Assembly (NCBI GenBank): GCA_003054665.1
Contig: QAYY01000013.1
Location: forward strand, 310,001-374,000
DNA length: 64,000 nucleotides
Source: Opitutaceae bacterium EW11
Lineage (GTDB): Bacteria; Verrucomicrobiota; Verrucomicrobiia; Opitutales; Opitutaceae
Reading direction: 5' to 3'
The notes beneath the pieces are model-generated. The model saw nothing but the letters and a program-made list of their open reading frames with translations, ran no database searches and was not told the DNA's origin. A program made the translations under genes and the position numbers. Below, piece after piece: positions 9,470-18,041 of this stretch. How positions within the stretch are numbered: the stretch's first letter is position 1; each line of letters starts with the position of its first letter.

Positions 9470-10504
9470 ATGCGCTTCGATAACGTCTGCCTCGAATCCA
9501 TTGCTGTTGCCCTTCCGGACGAGGTCTGGACGTCTGCCGCGATCGAGGAGCGGCTCCAGCCGATGTACGACCGACTCAAGCTGCCGGTGGGACGCCTTGA
9601 GCTGATGACCGGTATCAAGGAGCGCCGCCACTGGCCCGTCGGCACTCGCCCCTCCGATGCGAGCGCACTCGCCGGGAAAGCCGTGCTGGCGAAGTCGGCG
9701 CTTCGTCCGGAGCAACTCGGCGTGTTTATCCACGCCGCCGTTTCGCGTGACATGCTGGAGCCGGCAACGGCTTCGTTTGCCCATCGGAAGATCGGCCTGC
9801 CGAGCACGACTCAGCTGTTCGACTTGTCGAACGCCTGCCTCGGTTTTCTGAACGGGATGGTGACACTCGCCGGATTGATCGAGTCGGGCCAGGTGCTGGC
9901 GGGCCTGGTCGTCTCTGGCGAGAACGGCCGGCCTCTGATCGAACAGACACTCTCGCACCTTCTGTCGGCCCCGCTCTCTCGCAACGCCATCAAGCCGTTC
10001 TTCGCGAACCTGACCATTGGTTCGGGCGCGGTGGGAGCGATCCTTTGTCATCGTTCCTTGGTGAAGGGCAGGGCGCATCGGCTCCTCGGCGGCGCAGGCC
10101 GGGCGGCCACGCAGCACAGCGAGCTTTGCCAGGGCGATACGCACGGTGCGGACTCGCTCGCGATGCAGACCGACTCCGAGCAGCTGCTAATCGCCGGAGT
10201 GGAACTCGCGCGAGAAACCTGGCGCGACTACACCGCGGCGACCGACTGGAACCGCGACAGCATCGATCGCTTCATCTGCCACCAGGTGGGCTCGGTTCAT
10301 CGACGGAAACTGTACGAGGCGCTGGGGCTCGATCTGGCCAAGGATTTCTCGACCTTCGAGACCCTGGGCAACATGGGCTCGGCTTCGCTTCCGGCGACGC
10401 TCGCGCAGGCGGTATCCACCGGAGCGGTTCGTGAGGGAAACCGCGTCGGGCTGCTCGGCATCGGCAGCGGCTTGAATTGCCTCATGCTGGCCCTGGAGTG
10501 GTGA
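9470..10504 (+). CDS. oleA: OleA-type thiolase (acyl-CoA head-to-head Claisen condensation)
   Basis: A thiolase-fold protein of 344 residues that would often be labelled 3-oxoacyl-ACP synthase III. The motif LEPATASFAHRKIG, with Glu97, matches the OleA signature rather than FabH. The catalytic residues expected for OleA are all visible: Cys123 in SNACLGFLNGM, His271 in FICHQVGS and Asn301 in LGNMGSASLP. OleA joins two fatty acyl-CoAs into a beta-keto acid, the first step of long-chain olefin synthesis. It ends two bases before the GTG codon upstream of OleB, so the two are tightly linked. It sits behind fabZ and fabI-like genes, which is not part of the classical ole cluster. Confidence 0.85.
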   Translation: MRFDNVCLESIAVALPDEVWTSAAIEERLQPMYDRLKLPVGRLELMTGIKERRHWPVGTRPSDASALAGKAVLAKSALRPEQLGVFIHAAVSRDMLEPATASFAHRKIGLPSTTQLFDLSNACLGFLNGMVTLAGLIESGQVLAGLVVSGENGRPLIEQTLSHLLSAPLSRNAIKPFFANLTIGSGAVGAILCHRSLVKGRAHRLLGGAGRAATQHSELCQGDTHGADSLAMQTDSEQLLIAGVELARETWRDYTAATDWNRDSIDRFICHQVGSVHRRKLYEALGLDLAKDFSTFETLGNMGSASLPATLAQAVSTGAVREGNRVGLLGIGSGLNCLMLALEW

Positions 10505-10506
10505 CG

Positions 10507-11415
10507 ATGACGGCGGAAAACCCCACGTCCGCGCCGGTCATTCCCGAGTGGCTTCGGGCCGAGTATCCGTTCGCTCCGAAAACGTTTCGGACGCCGAGCG
10601 GTGCGGCGATGTCCTATCTGGACGAGGGCCCCCGTGACGAAACGGCGACGCTCCTCCTCCATGGGAACCCAACATGGTCGTACTTCTACCGCGACCTCGT
10701 GAAAGGGCTCCGCGCTGGGCAGCGGTGCATCGCACCCGATCACGTGGGCATGGGGCTTTCGGAGAAACCGCAGGATTATTCGTACCGCCTGGAAACGCGC
10801 ATCGCCGACGTCGAGGCGTTGGTGGCCAGCCTGGGCGTAAAGCGCATCCGGTTGGTCGTTCACGATTGGGGGGGCGCGATCGGGTTCGGGTTCGCCACGC
10901 GTCATCCCGAGATGATTGAGCGTATCGTGGTCCTCAATACTGCCGCCTTCCTCTCGGACGACATCCCTGGGCGTATCGCTCTCTGCCGCGCCCCAATTCT
11001 GGGCGCGCTGATCGTTCGCGGTTTCAACGGGTTTGCCTGGCCTGCGACCTGGATGGCGATGCACGGGCACTCACTCGAACGCGACCAGAAGCGCGGATAC
11101 CTTTATCCCTACGGCAGCTGGCACGATCGCGTGGCGGTTCATCAGTTCGTCCGCGACATTCCGATGGAGCAGGACCATCCGACGCGGCGGACACTCGCAG
11201 CCATCGAGGCGCGGTTGCCGGCGCTCGCCGACCGGCCGAAACTGATCGTCTGGGGCGGCCGAGATTTCTGCTTCAATGACCGGTTCCTGGCTCGGTGGCG
11301 GGCCATCTATCCGGATGCCGAGGTGGAACGACACGCCGAGGCGGGCCATTACGTGCTCGACGATGCCGGGAAACCGGCCCGAGAGCGTATCCTTCGTTTC
11401 CTTACCCTCGCATGA
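10507..11415 (+). CDS. oleB: OleB-like alpha/beta hydrolase (haloalkane-dehalogenase fold)
   Basis: A 302-residue alpha/beta hydrolase. The oxyanion loop HGNPTWS is at 52-58, the nucleophile elbow HDWGG carries Asp120 rather than Ser, and the catalytic His281 lies in AEAGHYV. An Asp nucleophile is typical of haloalkane dehalogenases, epoxide hydrolases and OleB. Its position directly after oleA supports OleB, which decarboxylates the beta-lactone intermediate to the cis-olefin. The ATG at 10507 was chosen; a GTG at 10501 overlapping the oleA stop is an alternative. Its own stop overlaps the next start in ATGA. oleC and oleD, which make the lactone, do not follow. Confidence 0.8.
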   Translation: MTAENPTSAPVIPEWLRAEYPFAPKTFRTPSGAAMSYLDEGPRDETATLLLHGNPTWSYFYRDLVKGLRAGQRCIAPDHVGMGLSEKPQDYSYRLETRIADVEALVASLGVKRIRLVVHDWGGAIGFGFATRHPEMIERIVVLNTAAFLSDDIPGRIALCRAPILGALIVRGFNGFAWPATWMAMHGHSLERDQKRGYLYPYGSWHDRVAVHQFVRDIPMEQDHPTRRTLAAIEARLPALADRPKLIVWGGRDFCFNDRFLARWRAIYPDAEVERHAEAGHYVLDDAGKPARERILRFLTLA

Positions 11416-11792
11416 AATTCGAACACTTCGCGATCAATGTCGCAGACGCCCGCGCCGCCGCGCGTTGGTACGTCGAGAGCCTCGGCCTATCGGTGGCGCG
11501 GAAACGAGAAGATGCTCCGTATACGCACTTTCTGGCCGACGAAACCGGCCGCGTGATTCTCGAAATCTACTCGAATCCTGCGGCGGAAGTACCCGACTAC
11601 CCGGCGCGGCATCCGTTGGTTTTCCATATCGCATTTGTTGCAGACGATGCCCGTGCGGTCCGGCCGAGACTTGAGAAAGCCGGGGCGAGCTTCTTTACGG
11701 AGGAGATCCTTCCGGATGGCTCGATTCTCCTGATGATGCGGGATCCGTGGGGCGTGCCTCTGCAGTTTTGCCAGCGGACGAAACCGTTCTGA
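11412..11792 (+). CDS. VOC (glyoxalase/bleomycin-resistance fold) protein
   Basis: A 126-residue single-domain VOC protein made of two beta-alpha-beta-beta-beta units. Metal-site candidates are His5 in FEHFAINV, a Glu in VILEIYSN, and a His in LVFHIAFV. The position usually filled by a last Glu is Gln in PLQFCQR, so metal binding may be altered. The ATG overlaps the OleB stop by four bases, implying coupled translation and a shared pathway. Family members catalyse isomerisation, dioxygenation or glyoxal chemistry, or only bind ligands. No specific reaction can be read from the sequence. Confidence 0.8.
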   Translation: MKFEHFAINVADARAAARWYVESLGLSVARKREDAPYTHFLADETGRVILEIYSNPAAEVPDYPARHPLVFHIAFVADDARAVRPRLEKAGASFFTEEILPDGSILLMMRDPWGVPLQFCQRTKPF

Positions 11793-11915
11793 GCGAGGCG
11801 ACTCGCAGGCAAGCGCTCCTCGTGCTCCCACCTCCGAACTCCGATCGCTGGCCCTGACGTCTGCCCAGTTGAGGCTGGTCCGCGGCCCGCGTCCTGCTAG
11901 ACCGCTTCTCGCTCC

Positions 11916-12320
11916 ATGACGCTCTCGCTTTATCTCTGGATCGCCCTTGGCGGCGCACTCGGCAGCGTGACCCGCTTTGCGTTTTCCGGTCTCGTGGCGA
12001 CGCATCTGGGCGAGACCTTTCCGTGGGGGACGTTCATCGTCAACGTGGTCGGCTGTTTCGTCATCGGCTTTTTCTCCACGCTGACTTCGCCGGATGGGCG
12101 CTGGCTCGTGTCGCCCACGGGCCGCCACTTTTTCATGACCGGCGTGCTGGGCGGATTCACCACGTTTTCTTCGTTCAGCCTGCAAACCCTGAGTCTTGCC
12201 CGCGACGGTGACTGGGGACGCGCTGCAGGAAATGCCATCGGGTCGCTGGTCGTCTGCCTCGTCGCCGTGTGGCTCGGATACCTCGTCGCCAACCTGATCA
12301 ACGCCGGAAAGGCCTCCTGA
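11916..12320 (+). CDS. crcB: Fluoride exporter CrcB/Fluc
   Basis: A four-helix inner-membrane protein of 134 residues that works as a dual-topology dimer to let fluoride leave the cell. The family pattern is clear: IALGGALGSVTRF at the start, WGTFIVNVVGCFVIGFF in helix 2, and GGFTTFSSFS, the phenylalanine/serine-threonine fluoride path, in helix 3. It is followed one base later by a DUF190 gene, a frequent partner. I looked for a fluoride riboswitch in the 123 bases upstream and did not see its conserved core. Confidence 0.95.
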   Translation: MTLSLYLWIALGGALGSVTRFAFSGLVATHLGETFPWGTFIVNVVGCFVIGFFSTLTSPDGRWLVSPTGRHFFMTGVLGGFTTFSSFSLQTLSLARDGDWGRAAGNAIGSLVVCLVAVWLGYLVANLINAGKAS

Positions 12321-12321
12321 C

Positions 12322-12669
12322 ATGAACCTGCCCGAAGACTCCGTTTTGTTGCGTATCTTCATCGGCGAATCCGATCGTCACGACGGACATCCCCTCTACG
12401 AAGCGATTGTGCTCAAGGCCCGGGAGCAGAAGCTCGCCGGTGCAACGGTGCTGCGCGGCCCCATGGGCTTTGGCGCCACGAGCCACCTCCACACCGCGAA
12501 GATCCTTCGCCTTTCCGGCGATTTGCCGATGGTGATCGAAATCGTGGATACGGAGCCGAAGATTCAGGGGTTTCTGCCGGTGCTCGACGGGATGATCGGA
12601 GGCGGCATGGTCACCCTGGAAAAGGTGAAGGTGCTCCGCTACGGCCACCGGCCGTCGTCGCCGGTTTGA
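12322..12669 (+). CDS. DUF190 family protein (CrcB partner)
   Basis: A 115-residue cytosolic protein of the DUF190 family, a PII-like ferredoxin fold often found beside crcB. Visible family features are LLRIFIGESDRH near the start, PLYEAIVLKAREQKLAGATVLRGPMGFG in the middle and DLPMVIEIVDTE later. The start codon is one base beyond the crcB stop. A role in fluoride tolerance is inferred from this linkage only. Confidence 0.88.
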   Translation: MNLPEDSVLLRIFIGESDRHDGHPLYEAIVLKAREQKLAGATVLRGPMGFGATSHLHTAKILRLSGDLPMVIEIVDTEPKIQGFLPVLDGMIGGGMVTLEKVKVLRYGHRPSSPV

Positions 12670-12707
12670 GGCCGGGCGCCGTCGTAAAAGGCGTTTCAGC
12701 AGAGTCG

Positions 12708-12724
12708 GCCGGTTCCGGCTTTTT
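12708..12724 (+). terminator. Possible weak terminator after crcB-DUF190
   Basis: A short GCCG-GTTC-CGGC hairpin is followed directly by TTTTT, 38 bases after the DUF190 stop and before the converging alkC gene. The stem is only four base pairs, so the call is tentative. Confidence 0.35.
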
Positions 12725-12757
12725 CCGCACTGCTCGGCAGCCGAGGTACCGACGTGG

Positions 12758-13855
12758 CTACACGGTCAGGGCAAAACTGTCCCGTGCGACCACGGCGCCG
12801 TTGATCAGCACCTCCACGACGTGCTTCCCGGGATAGTGCTTCCGCGTGGTGTAATCCTTGATACGCTGCCTTTTCGACAGGCGGAGCGACTCGTTGGGCG
12901 CGAGGTCGACGGCTTTCCACTTGAAAACCTTGTGGGAGGTGTCGGCGGATTTCTTCACGTAATGGATCGCGTAGTCCACGACGAGATGCTGCTTCGTTTT
13001 CCCGGTCGAGCGCAGCGAAAGGTCCAGCGCGATGTCTCCTCCCAGAGCCAGGCGTTTGGGCTTCACGGAGAAGGCGACCTTTCCGACCGCGGCGGCTCCG
13101 GTTGCTCCCACGAGCGCAAGGGCTGCGGGGTGACCTTTTTTGATCAGCGTGCGCAGTGCCCGCTTCATGATCCACCGGGTGTTCGGAGTCTGGAGATCGT
13201 GCGCCTTGAGCCAGCCGATCAGCCACTCGGGATGGTCCTTCGAGAGATCGTTGAGGTGGTTCGCAACCGATTTCCGGACATAGAGACTCGGGTCGTTGAG
13301 CAGTTTCTCGAGAATCGGTGTGGTCAGCGTCGGATCCTTGATCAGAGCAGCGACACGCGTGGCCCAAGGCAGGCGCGGGCGCGAACCTTCGCTGGCCAGC
13401 CGCCGAACGTGCTCGTCGGGATCCTCCGCCCACTTTGTCATTGTTGCCAGGGTCCGTTTCAGATCGGCCTGAAGGAACGGGCGGATGCCGAACTCTGAAG
13501 ACCCGAGCGTGGTGAAATACTTCAATGCCTCGAGCGACGTCTCGTAATGTGCCGCGCCATACAGGCCCACGAAATCCGGGTAAACCAGATTGGCGAAGCT
13601 GCGGGGTAGCTGGACGGAGACATCGCGCAGAACTTTCACCGCTGCCGGGAAGCCGCTCGGCAATGTCTCGCGCAGCGCCTCGGTTGCGCGGCGAAGCCTC
13701 TGCATCAGCGATCGTTCTTCGATTCCCGTGAGGGTCAGCGCGAGAAAGCGTTTTTTGTCGAACGCTGGGTAAACCTTTGGGAGGGCATCGGCCAGAACTC
13801 GGTGAGGTTTTTCGCCGAGAAGTTCCTTCAGCGCGGGCCGGGGTTCGTCGCTCAT
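12758..13855 (-). CDS. alkC: DNA alkylation repair protein AlkC with C-terminal Ig-like domain
   Basis: A HEAT-repeat DNA glycosylase-like protein of 365 residues that removes N3-alkyl purines. Residues 1-250 are helical repeats with the AlkC/AlkD signature WAEDPDEHVRRLASEGSRPRLPWA. Residues 255-365 form a beta-rich domain (VKPKRLALGGDIALDLSLRSTG, ending VEVLINGAVVARDSFAL) that fits the Ig-like domain known from some AlkC proteins and proposed to grip DNA. It lies downstream of alaS on the same strand with 84 bases between. No adaptive-response regulator is nearby. Confidence 0.88.
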   Translation of the reverse strand: MSDEPRPALKELLGEKPHRVLADALPKVYPAFDKKRFLALTLTGIEERSLMQRLRRATEALRETLPSGFPAAVKVLRDVSVQLPRSFANLVYPDFVGLYGAAHYETSLEALKYFTTLGSSEFGIRPFLQADLKRTLATMTKWAEDPDEHVRRLASEGSRPRLPWATRVAALIKDPTLTTPILEKLLNDPSLYVRKSVANHLNDLSKDHPEWLIGWLKAHDLQTPNTRWIMKRALRTLIKKGHPAALALVGATGAAAVGKVAFSVKPKRLALGGDIALDLSLRSTGKTKQHLVVDYAIHYVKKSADTSHKVFKWKAVDLAPNESLRLSKRQRIKDYTTRKHYPGKHVVEVLINGAVVARDSFALTV

Positions 13856-13939
13856 GGTTGAGGGAGTGGAAACAACAGGGTGAACCGATGGCGCGTTGCG
13901 GACAACACGCCCTGCCTACGAATCCGACGCCGACGGCCT

Positions 13940-16657
13940 TCAGGCCTTCAGCACTTCGGCCAGTTTACCGACGTCTTTGCCGCCGCCCATGGCGAAGTCC
14001 GGCTTGCCGCCGCCTTTGCCGCCGAGCTTCGCACTCAGTTCGCCGATGATCTTTCCGGCCTGCTGTCCGGCTTTGATCGCGGCGGGTGAACAGAATGCGA
14101 CGACGGTGGCTTTCTCGCCGAACGCGGCGCCGAGGGTGACGACGCCGCCATCGCCGAGCTTGGCGGCGATCTGGCTGCCAAGCGTGCGGAGGGCGTCGGG
14201 ATTCTCGACGGTCACGACCGCGGAAACGAGCTTCAGCCCGTCGCGGGCGACCGCGTGGTGGACCAGGTCGTCCGCGATTCCGGCCACGGCCTTCTGTTCG
14301 AACGCGCGCAGCTTTCGCTCCAACTCGGCGGTGTGCGCGAGGAGGGAGTCGATCTTCTTCTCCAGGTCCGATGGCGAGGCGTTCAGTTTGCCGCTGACGG
14401 ATTTCAGCTTCTGCTCCTGGTCCTCGACGAAGCGCAGCGCGGCTTCTCCGACGACGGCCTCGAGCCGGCGGGTGCCGGCCGCGATGGCGCCTTCGCTGAC
14501 GACCTTCACCAGGCCGATCTCGCCGGTAGTGCCCACGTGGGTACCGCCGCAGAGCTCGCGGCTGTACCCGCCGACATCGACGACGCGGACGACTTTGCCG
14601 TACTTCTCACCGAAGAAGGCGAGGGTGCCTTCCGGTTTCTTGTCGAAGTCGACCTCGTATGCGTCGACCTGGGCGTTGTCCAAGATGCGCTCGTTGACGA
14701 TCTGCTCGATCTCCCGGAGTTGCTCGGGCTTCACCGCTTCGAAATGCGCGAAGTCGAAGCGCAGGCGGTCCGGCGCGTTCAGGGAGCCCGCCTGGCGGAC
14801 GTGCGTGCCGAGGACTTTGCGGAGGGCGAAATGGAGCAGGTGCGTGGCCGTATGGTGACGCTGGATGGCGCGGCGGCGGGAGAGATCCACTTCGAGTTCG
14901 GCGATTGTGCCGACGGAGAACGATGAAGGGTCGATCGGCGACTCGCCGTCGAGCTGGAGGCGATGGAGATGACGCCCTGCCTTGTCCTTGACCGTGTCGG
15001 AAATAGCGACGCGCTGGCCGGCGATTACCGCCGTACCGCTGTCGCCGACCTGGCCGCCCATCTCGCCGTAGAAAGGAGTCCGGTCGAAGACCAGGAACAC
15101 GCCGTGATCGCTTTTCACGACGTCCGTCACGGTCGCCGTGTAAGGAGCGCCGGTCTGGAGCACGTATCCGACAAACAGCGTCGGCTGCTGCTTGACCGCG
15201 CTGTCGCCCTCGGTGGCGGCGACGATGACTTCCTTCTTCATCGCGGCCCGGGCCCGCTCGCGCTGCTTTTCCATTTCCACCTCGAAACCGGCGGTGTCGA
15301 CCGCCAAGCCGCGCTCCTGCGCGAGCAGCTGGGTCATATCCAGCGGGAAACCGTAGGTATCGTAGAGTTCGAACGCCGCGTGGCCCGTGATCGAGCCGGC
15401 CTGCGCGGCCTTGTTGAAGATCTGCAGTCCGCGGTCGATGGTTCGGCCGAAGCTCTCTTCCTCGCTGTGGATAACACGGCGAATGATATCCTGACGCTCC
15501 TTCAACTCGTGGAAAACGGGTCCGAGGGATTCAACCACGGGCGCGACGAGCTGCTCGAAGAAGCCGGTCGAGAGACCGAGCTTCTTGCCGTAGAGGATGC
15601 CGCGGCGGAGAATGCGGCGGATGACGTAGTTTCGGCCCTCGTTGCCCGGAAGAATGCCATCGGCGATGGCGCACGAGATGGTGCGGGCGTGGTCGGCGAG
15701 GACGCGGAACGCGATGTCGGTGTTCTCCTGTTCGGAGAGACCTTCGCGTTTTGTCGGGACGGTGCCGCGGTAAGTCTTGCCCGAAAGTTCGGTGACCTTC
15801 TTGAAGAGCGGCGCGAATACGTCGGCGTTGTAGTTCGACGGATCGGCGGAGAAATCCTTGAAGCCTTTTGTCGTGGCGTAGATGCCGGCAACGCGCTCGA
15901 AGCCCATGCCGGTGTCGACGTGCTTCGCCGCGAGCGGGGAGAACGTGCCGTCGGCGTTCGCGTTGAACTGGATGAAAACGTGGTTCCAGATCTCGATGCA
16001 GCGGGGCGAGCCTTTGTTCACCAGCTCGCGTCCGGCGTTTTCCTCATCGCTCGGGAGGAGGTTGAAATGGATTTCCGAGCACGGGCCGCAGGGGCCGGTG
16101 TCGCCCATCATCCAGAAATTGTCCTTCTTGTTGCCGAAAACGATGTGGACCTTGGGATCGAGGCCGGCCTTCTCAAAAATCTTGGCCCAGATATCGTACG
16201 CTTCCTGGTCGAAGCTCGACGGGTCGCCGGCTTGCGGTTTGTAGACCGTCGCGAAGAGGCGTTTCGCCGGAATGCCCCACACCTGGGTGATCAGCTCCCA
16301 GCCCCACTCGAGCGACTCCTTCTTGAAGTAGTCGCCGAAGGACCAGTTGCCGAGCATCTCGAACATCGTGTGGTGGTACGTATCGAAGCCGACGTCCTCG
16401 AGGTCGTTGTGTTTGCCGCCGGCGCGGATGCACTTCTGTGTATCCGCCGCGCGGGTATCCTTCGCCGGACGGACGCCCGCCCACTTCGAGACATCCGGAG
16501 TGCGGTCGCCGAGGAAGATCGGGACGAACTGGTTCATCCCGGCGTTCGTGAAGAGCAGTCCCGGAGAATCGGGCATCAACGACGAGGACGGAACGATCGT
16601 GTGGCCGTGTCGCGCGAAGAAATCGAGGAACGACTGGCGGATGTCAGCGGAGGTCAT
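13940..16657 (-). CDS. alaS: Alanine--tRNA ligase
   Basis: Charges tRNA-Ala and edits mischarged Ser or Gly. At 905 residues it is full length. The class II catalytic domain starts with IRQSFLDFFARHGHTIVPSSSL and has LLFTNAGMNQF and FDTYHHTMFEMLGNWSFGDYF. The editing-domain zinc motifs are HTATHLLHFAL and CGGTHVG. The C-terminal oligomerisation domain ends in a Gly-rich GGKGGGKPDFAMGGG segment, as is usual. The ATG at 16657 gives the standard N terminus. It lies downstream of leuB on the same strand, 121 bases apart. Confidence 0.98.
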   Translation of the reverse strand: MTSADIRQSFLDFFARHGHTIVPSSSLMPDSPGLLFTNAGMNQFVPIFLGDRTPDVSKWAGVRPAKDTRAADTQKCIRAGGKHNDLEDVGFDTYHHTMFEMLGNWSFGDYFKKESLEWGWELITQVWGIPAKRLFATVYKPQAGDPSSFDQEAYDIWAKIFEKAGLDPKVHIVFGNKKDNFWMMGDTGPCGPCSEIHFNLLPSDEENAGRELVNKGSPRCIEIWNHVFIQFNANADGTFSPLAAKHVDTGMGFERVAGIYATTKGFKDFSADPSNYNADVFAPLFKKVTELSGKTYRGTVPTKREGLSEQENTDIAFRVLADHARTISCAIADGILPGNEGRNYVIRRILRRGILYGKKLGLSTGFFEQLVAPVVESLGPVFHELKERQDIIRRVIHSEEESFGRTIDRGLQIFNKAAQAGSITGHAAFELYDTYGFPLDMTQLLAQERGLAVDTAGFEVEMEKQRERARAAMKKEVIVAATEGDSAVKQQPTLFVGYVLQTGAPYTATVTDVVKSDHGVFLVFDRTPFYGEMGGQVGDSGTAVIAGQRVAISDTVKDKAGRHLHRLQLDGESPIDPSSFSVGTIAELEVDLSRRRAIQRHHTATHLLHFALRKVLGTHVRQAGSLNAPDRLRFDFAHFEAVKPEQLREIEQIVNERILDNAQVDAYEVDFDKKPEGTLAFFGEKYGKVVRVVDVGGYSRELCGGTHVGTTGEIGLVKVVSEGAIAAGTRRLEAVVGEAALRFVEDQEQKLKSVSGKLNASPSDLEKKIDSLLAHTAELERKLRAFEQKAVAGIADDLVHHAVARDGLKLVSAVVTVENPDALRTLGSQIAAKLGDGGVVTLGAAFGEKATVVAFCSPAAIKAGQQAGKIIGELSAKLGGKGGGKPDFAMGGGKDVGKLAEVLKA

Positions 16658-16778
16658 GGCGGCAAGAGGGGCGCACTGAATTCGCCGGGCTCGAAAACGG
16701 AACGCACAGAAACTTTCTCCTGGGCGGTGTTACCGAGCGGCGGTCGTGCGAAGGTTTTGATCGAAAAGGAGGAGGCGA

Positions 16779-17879
16779 TCAGAGGGCGGCGATCACGGCG
16801 TCGGCCATGGCTTTCGTTCCGACGCTGGGGCGCCCGAAGGCGATGTCGCCGGTGCGCGTGCCGGAAGTGACCGCCTTCTTGACGGCGGCCTCGATCCGGG
16901 TGGCAACCTTGTCCAAGCCGAAGCTGAAACGGAGCATCAGGGCGGCGGAGAGGATTTGCGCGCAGGGATTCGCGATGCCCTTGCCGGCGATGTCTGGGGC
17001 GGTGCCACCCGCGGGTTCGTAGAGACCGAACGGCAGGCCCAGCGAGTTTTTGCCGGCGCCGAGCGAAGCGGAGGAGAGCATGCCGAGCGAACCGCAGACG
17101 CACGCCATCTCGTCGGAGAGGATGTCGCCGAACATGTTTTCCGTGACGAACACGTCGAACTGGTTCGGGTTGCGGACGAGCTGCATGGCCGCGTTGTCCA
17201 CGTACATGTGGCTCAGCTCGATCTCAGGGGCGTTTTTCGCGACGTAGTCCGTCACGGTCTTGCGCCAGAGGACGGACGTCTCGAGGACGTTGGCCTTGTC
17301 GACGGAGCAAAGCTTCTTCTTGCGGGCGCGGGCGGTGGTGATCGCGGTGGCGACGATCCGCTCGATCTCGCTCTTGCGGTAGACCATCGTATCCACGGAC
17401 TGGACGTCGCCGTCGGGCAGGGTGGTGGTGGTCTTCGGCTGGCCGAAGTAGAGGCCGCCGGTCAGTTCGCGGATGCAGACGATGTCGATGCCGTCCGGAA
17501 TGCGCTCGGATTTTATCGGAGAAGCGTCGGCGAGCTCGCGGTAGAGCAGACCCGGGCGGATGTTGGCGAAAAGGGTGAAGTGCTTGCGCAGCGGCAGAAG
17601 CGCGGCGCGCTCGGGCTGTTCTTTGGGCGGAAGCTTTTCCCACTTGGGGCCGCCGACCGACCCGAAGAGAATCGCGTCGGACTGCTCGCAGGTTTTCACC
17701 GTCGAGTCCGGCAGGGCCTTCCCGTGGTTGTCGATGCCGGCGCCGCCGACGTCCGCGAGCTTGTAGTCCAGCTTGAGGTTTTCCTGGCGGGCGACGTGGT
17801 CGAGGACGCGAAGGGCCTCGGTCATGACCTCGGGCCCGATGTAGTCTCCGGCGAGAACGGCGAACTTCAGTGTCGGCAT
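16779..17879 (-). CDS. leuB: 3-isopropylmalate dehydrogenase
   Basis: Third step of leucine synthesis: NAD-dependent oxidative decarboxylation of 3-isopropylmalate. The 366-residue protein carries RPGLLYRE near 105, the [11 protein letters not shown] substrate loop, and [22 protein letters not shown], the metal/NAD signature. The first loop reads GDYIGPEV instead of the near-universal GDGIGPE, putting Tyr at residue 13. The start at 17879 ([12 protein letters not shown]) fits the family; the frame upstream is open but unlike LeuB. leuA, leuC and leuD are not in the window. Confidence 0.94.
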   Translation of the reverse strand: MPTLKFAVLAGDYIGPEVMTEALRVLDHVARQENLKLDYKLADVGGAGIDNHGKALPDSTVKTCEQSDAILFGSVGGPKWEKLPPKEQPERAALLPLRKHFTLFANIRPGLLYRELADASPIKSERIPDGIDIVCIRELTGGLYFGQPKTTTTLPDGDVQSVDTMVYRKSEIERIVATAITTARARKKKLCSVDKANVLETSVLWRKTVTDYVAKNAPEIELSHMYVDNAAMQLVRNPNQFDVFVTENMFGDILSDEMACVCGSLGMLSSASLGAGKNSLGLPFGLYEPAGGTAPDIAGKGIANPCAQILSAALMLRFSFGLDKVATRIEAAVKKAVTSGTRTGDIAFGRPSVGTKAMADAVIAAL

Positions 17880-17980
17880 AGGAATCGCCCAGCGTGGCCG
17901 AGCGGAACCTCGGCTGGCAAGGGACATTTTGAGAGCGGCAAGCGGCGCGTCAGGAGCGGGTTGCCGGACCGGGCGAGCAA

Positions 17981-18016
17981 CAAAAGGCCCCGCAGCCGGC
18001 GGGCGACTGCGAGGCA
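17981..18016 (-). terminator. Terminator after the large TonB-dependent receptor
   Basis: On the minus strand GCCTCGCAG pairs with CTGCGGGGC (one G-T pair) around an 11-base loop, followed by TTTTGTTG. It starts 26 bases beyond the receptor stop. Confidence 0.8.
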
Positions 18017-18041
18017 ATTATCACCTGTTGGTTTACCCCTG

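Noticed and set aside
11793-11915. Fluoride riboswitch upstream of crcB
   Set aside because: I looked for the conserved pseudoknot core and did not find it. Only a small GCGAG-GCGA-CTCGC hairpin is there.
14963-16870. A 635-residue plus-strand open frame opposite alaS
   Set aside because: It lies entirely antisense to a well-recognised gene, has the low-complexity Arg/Ala/Val/Asp look of GC-rich shadow frames, and no motif.
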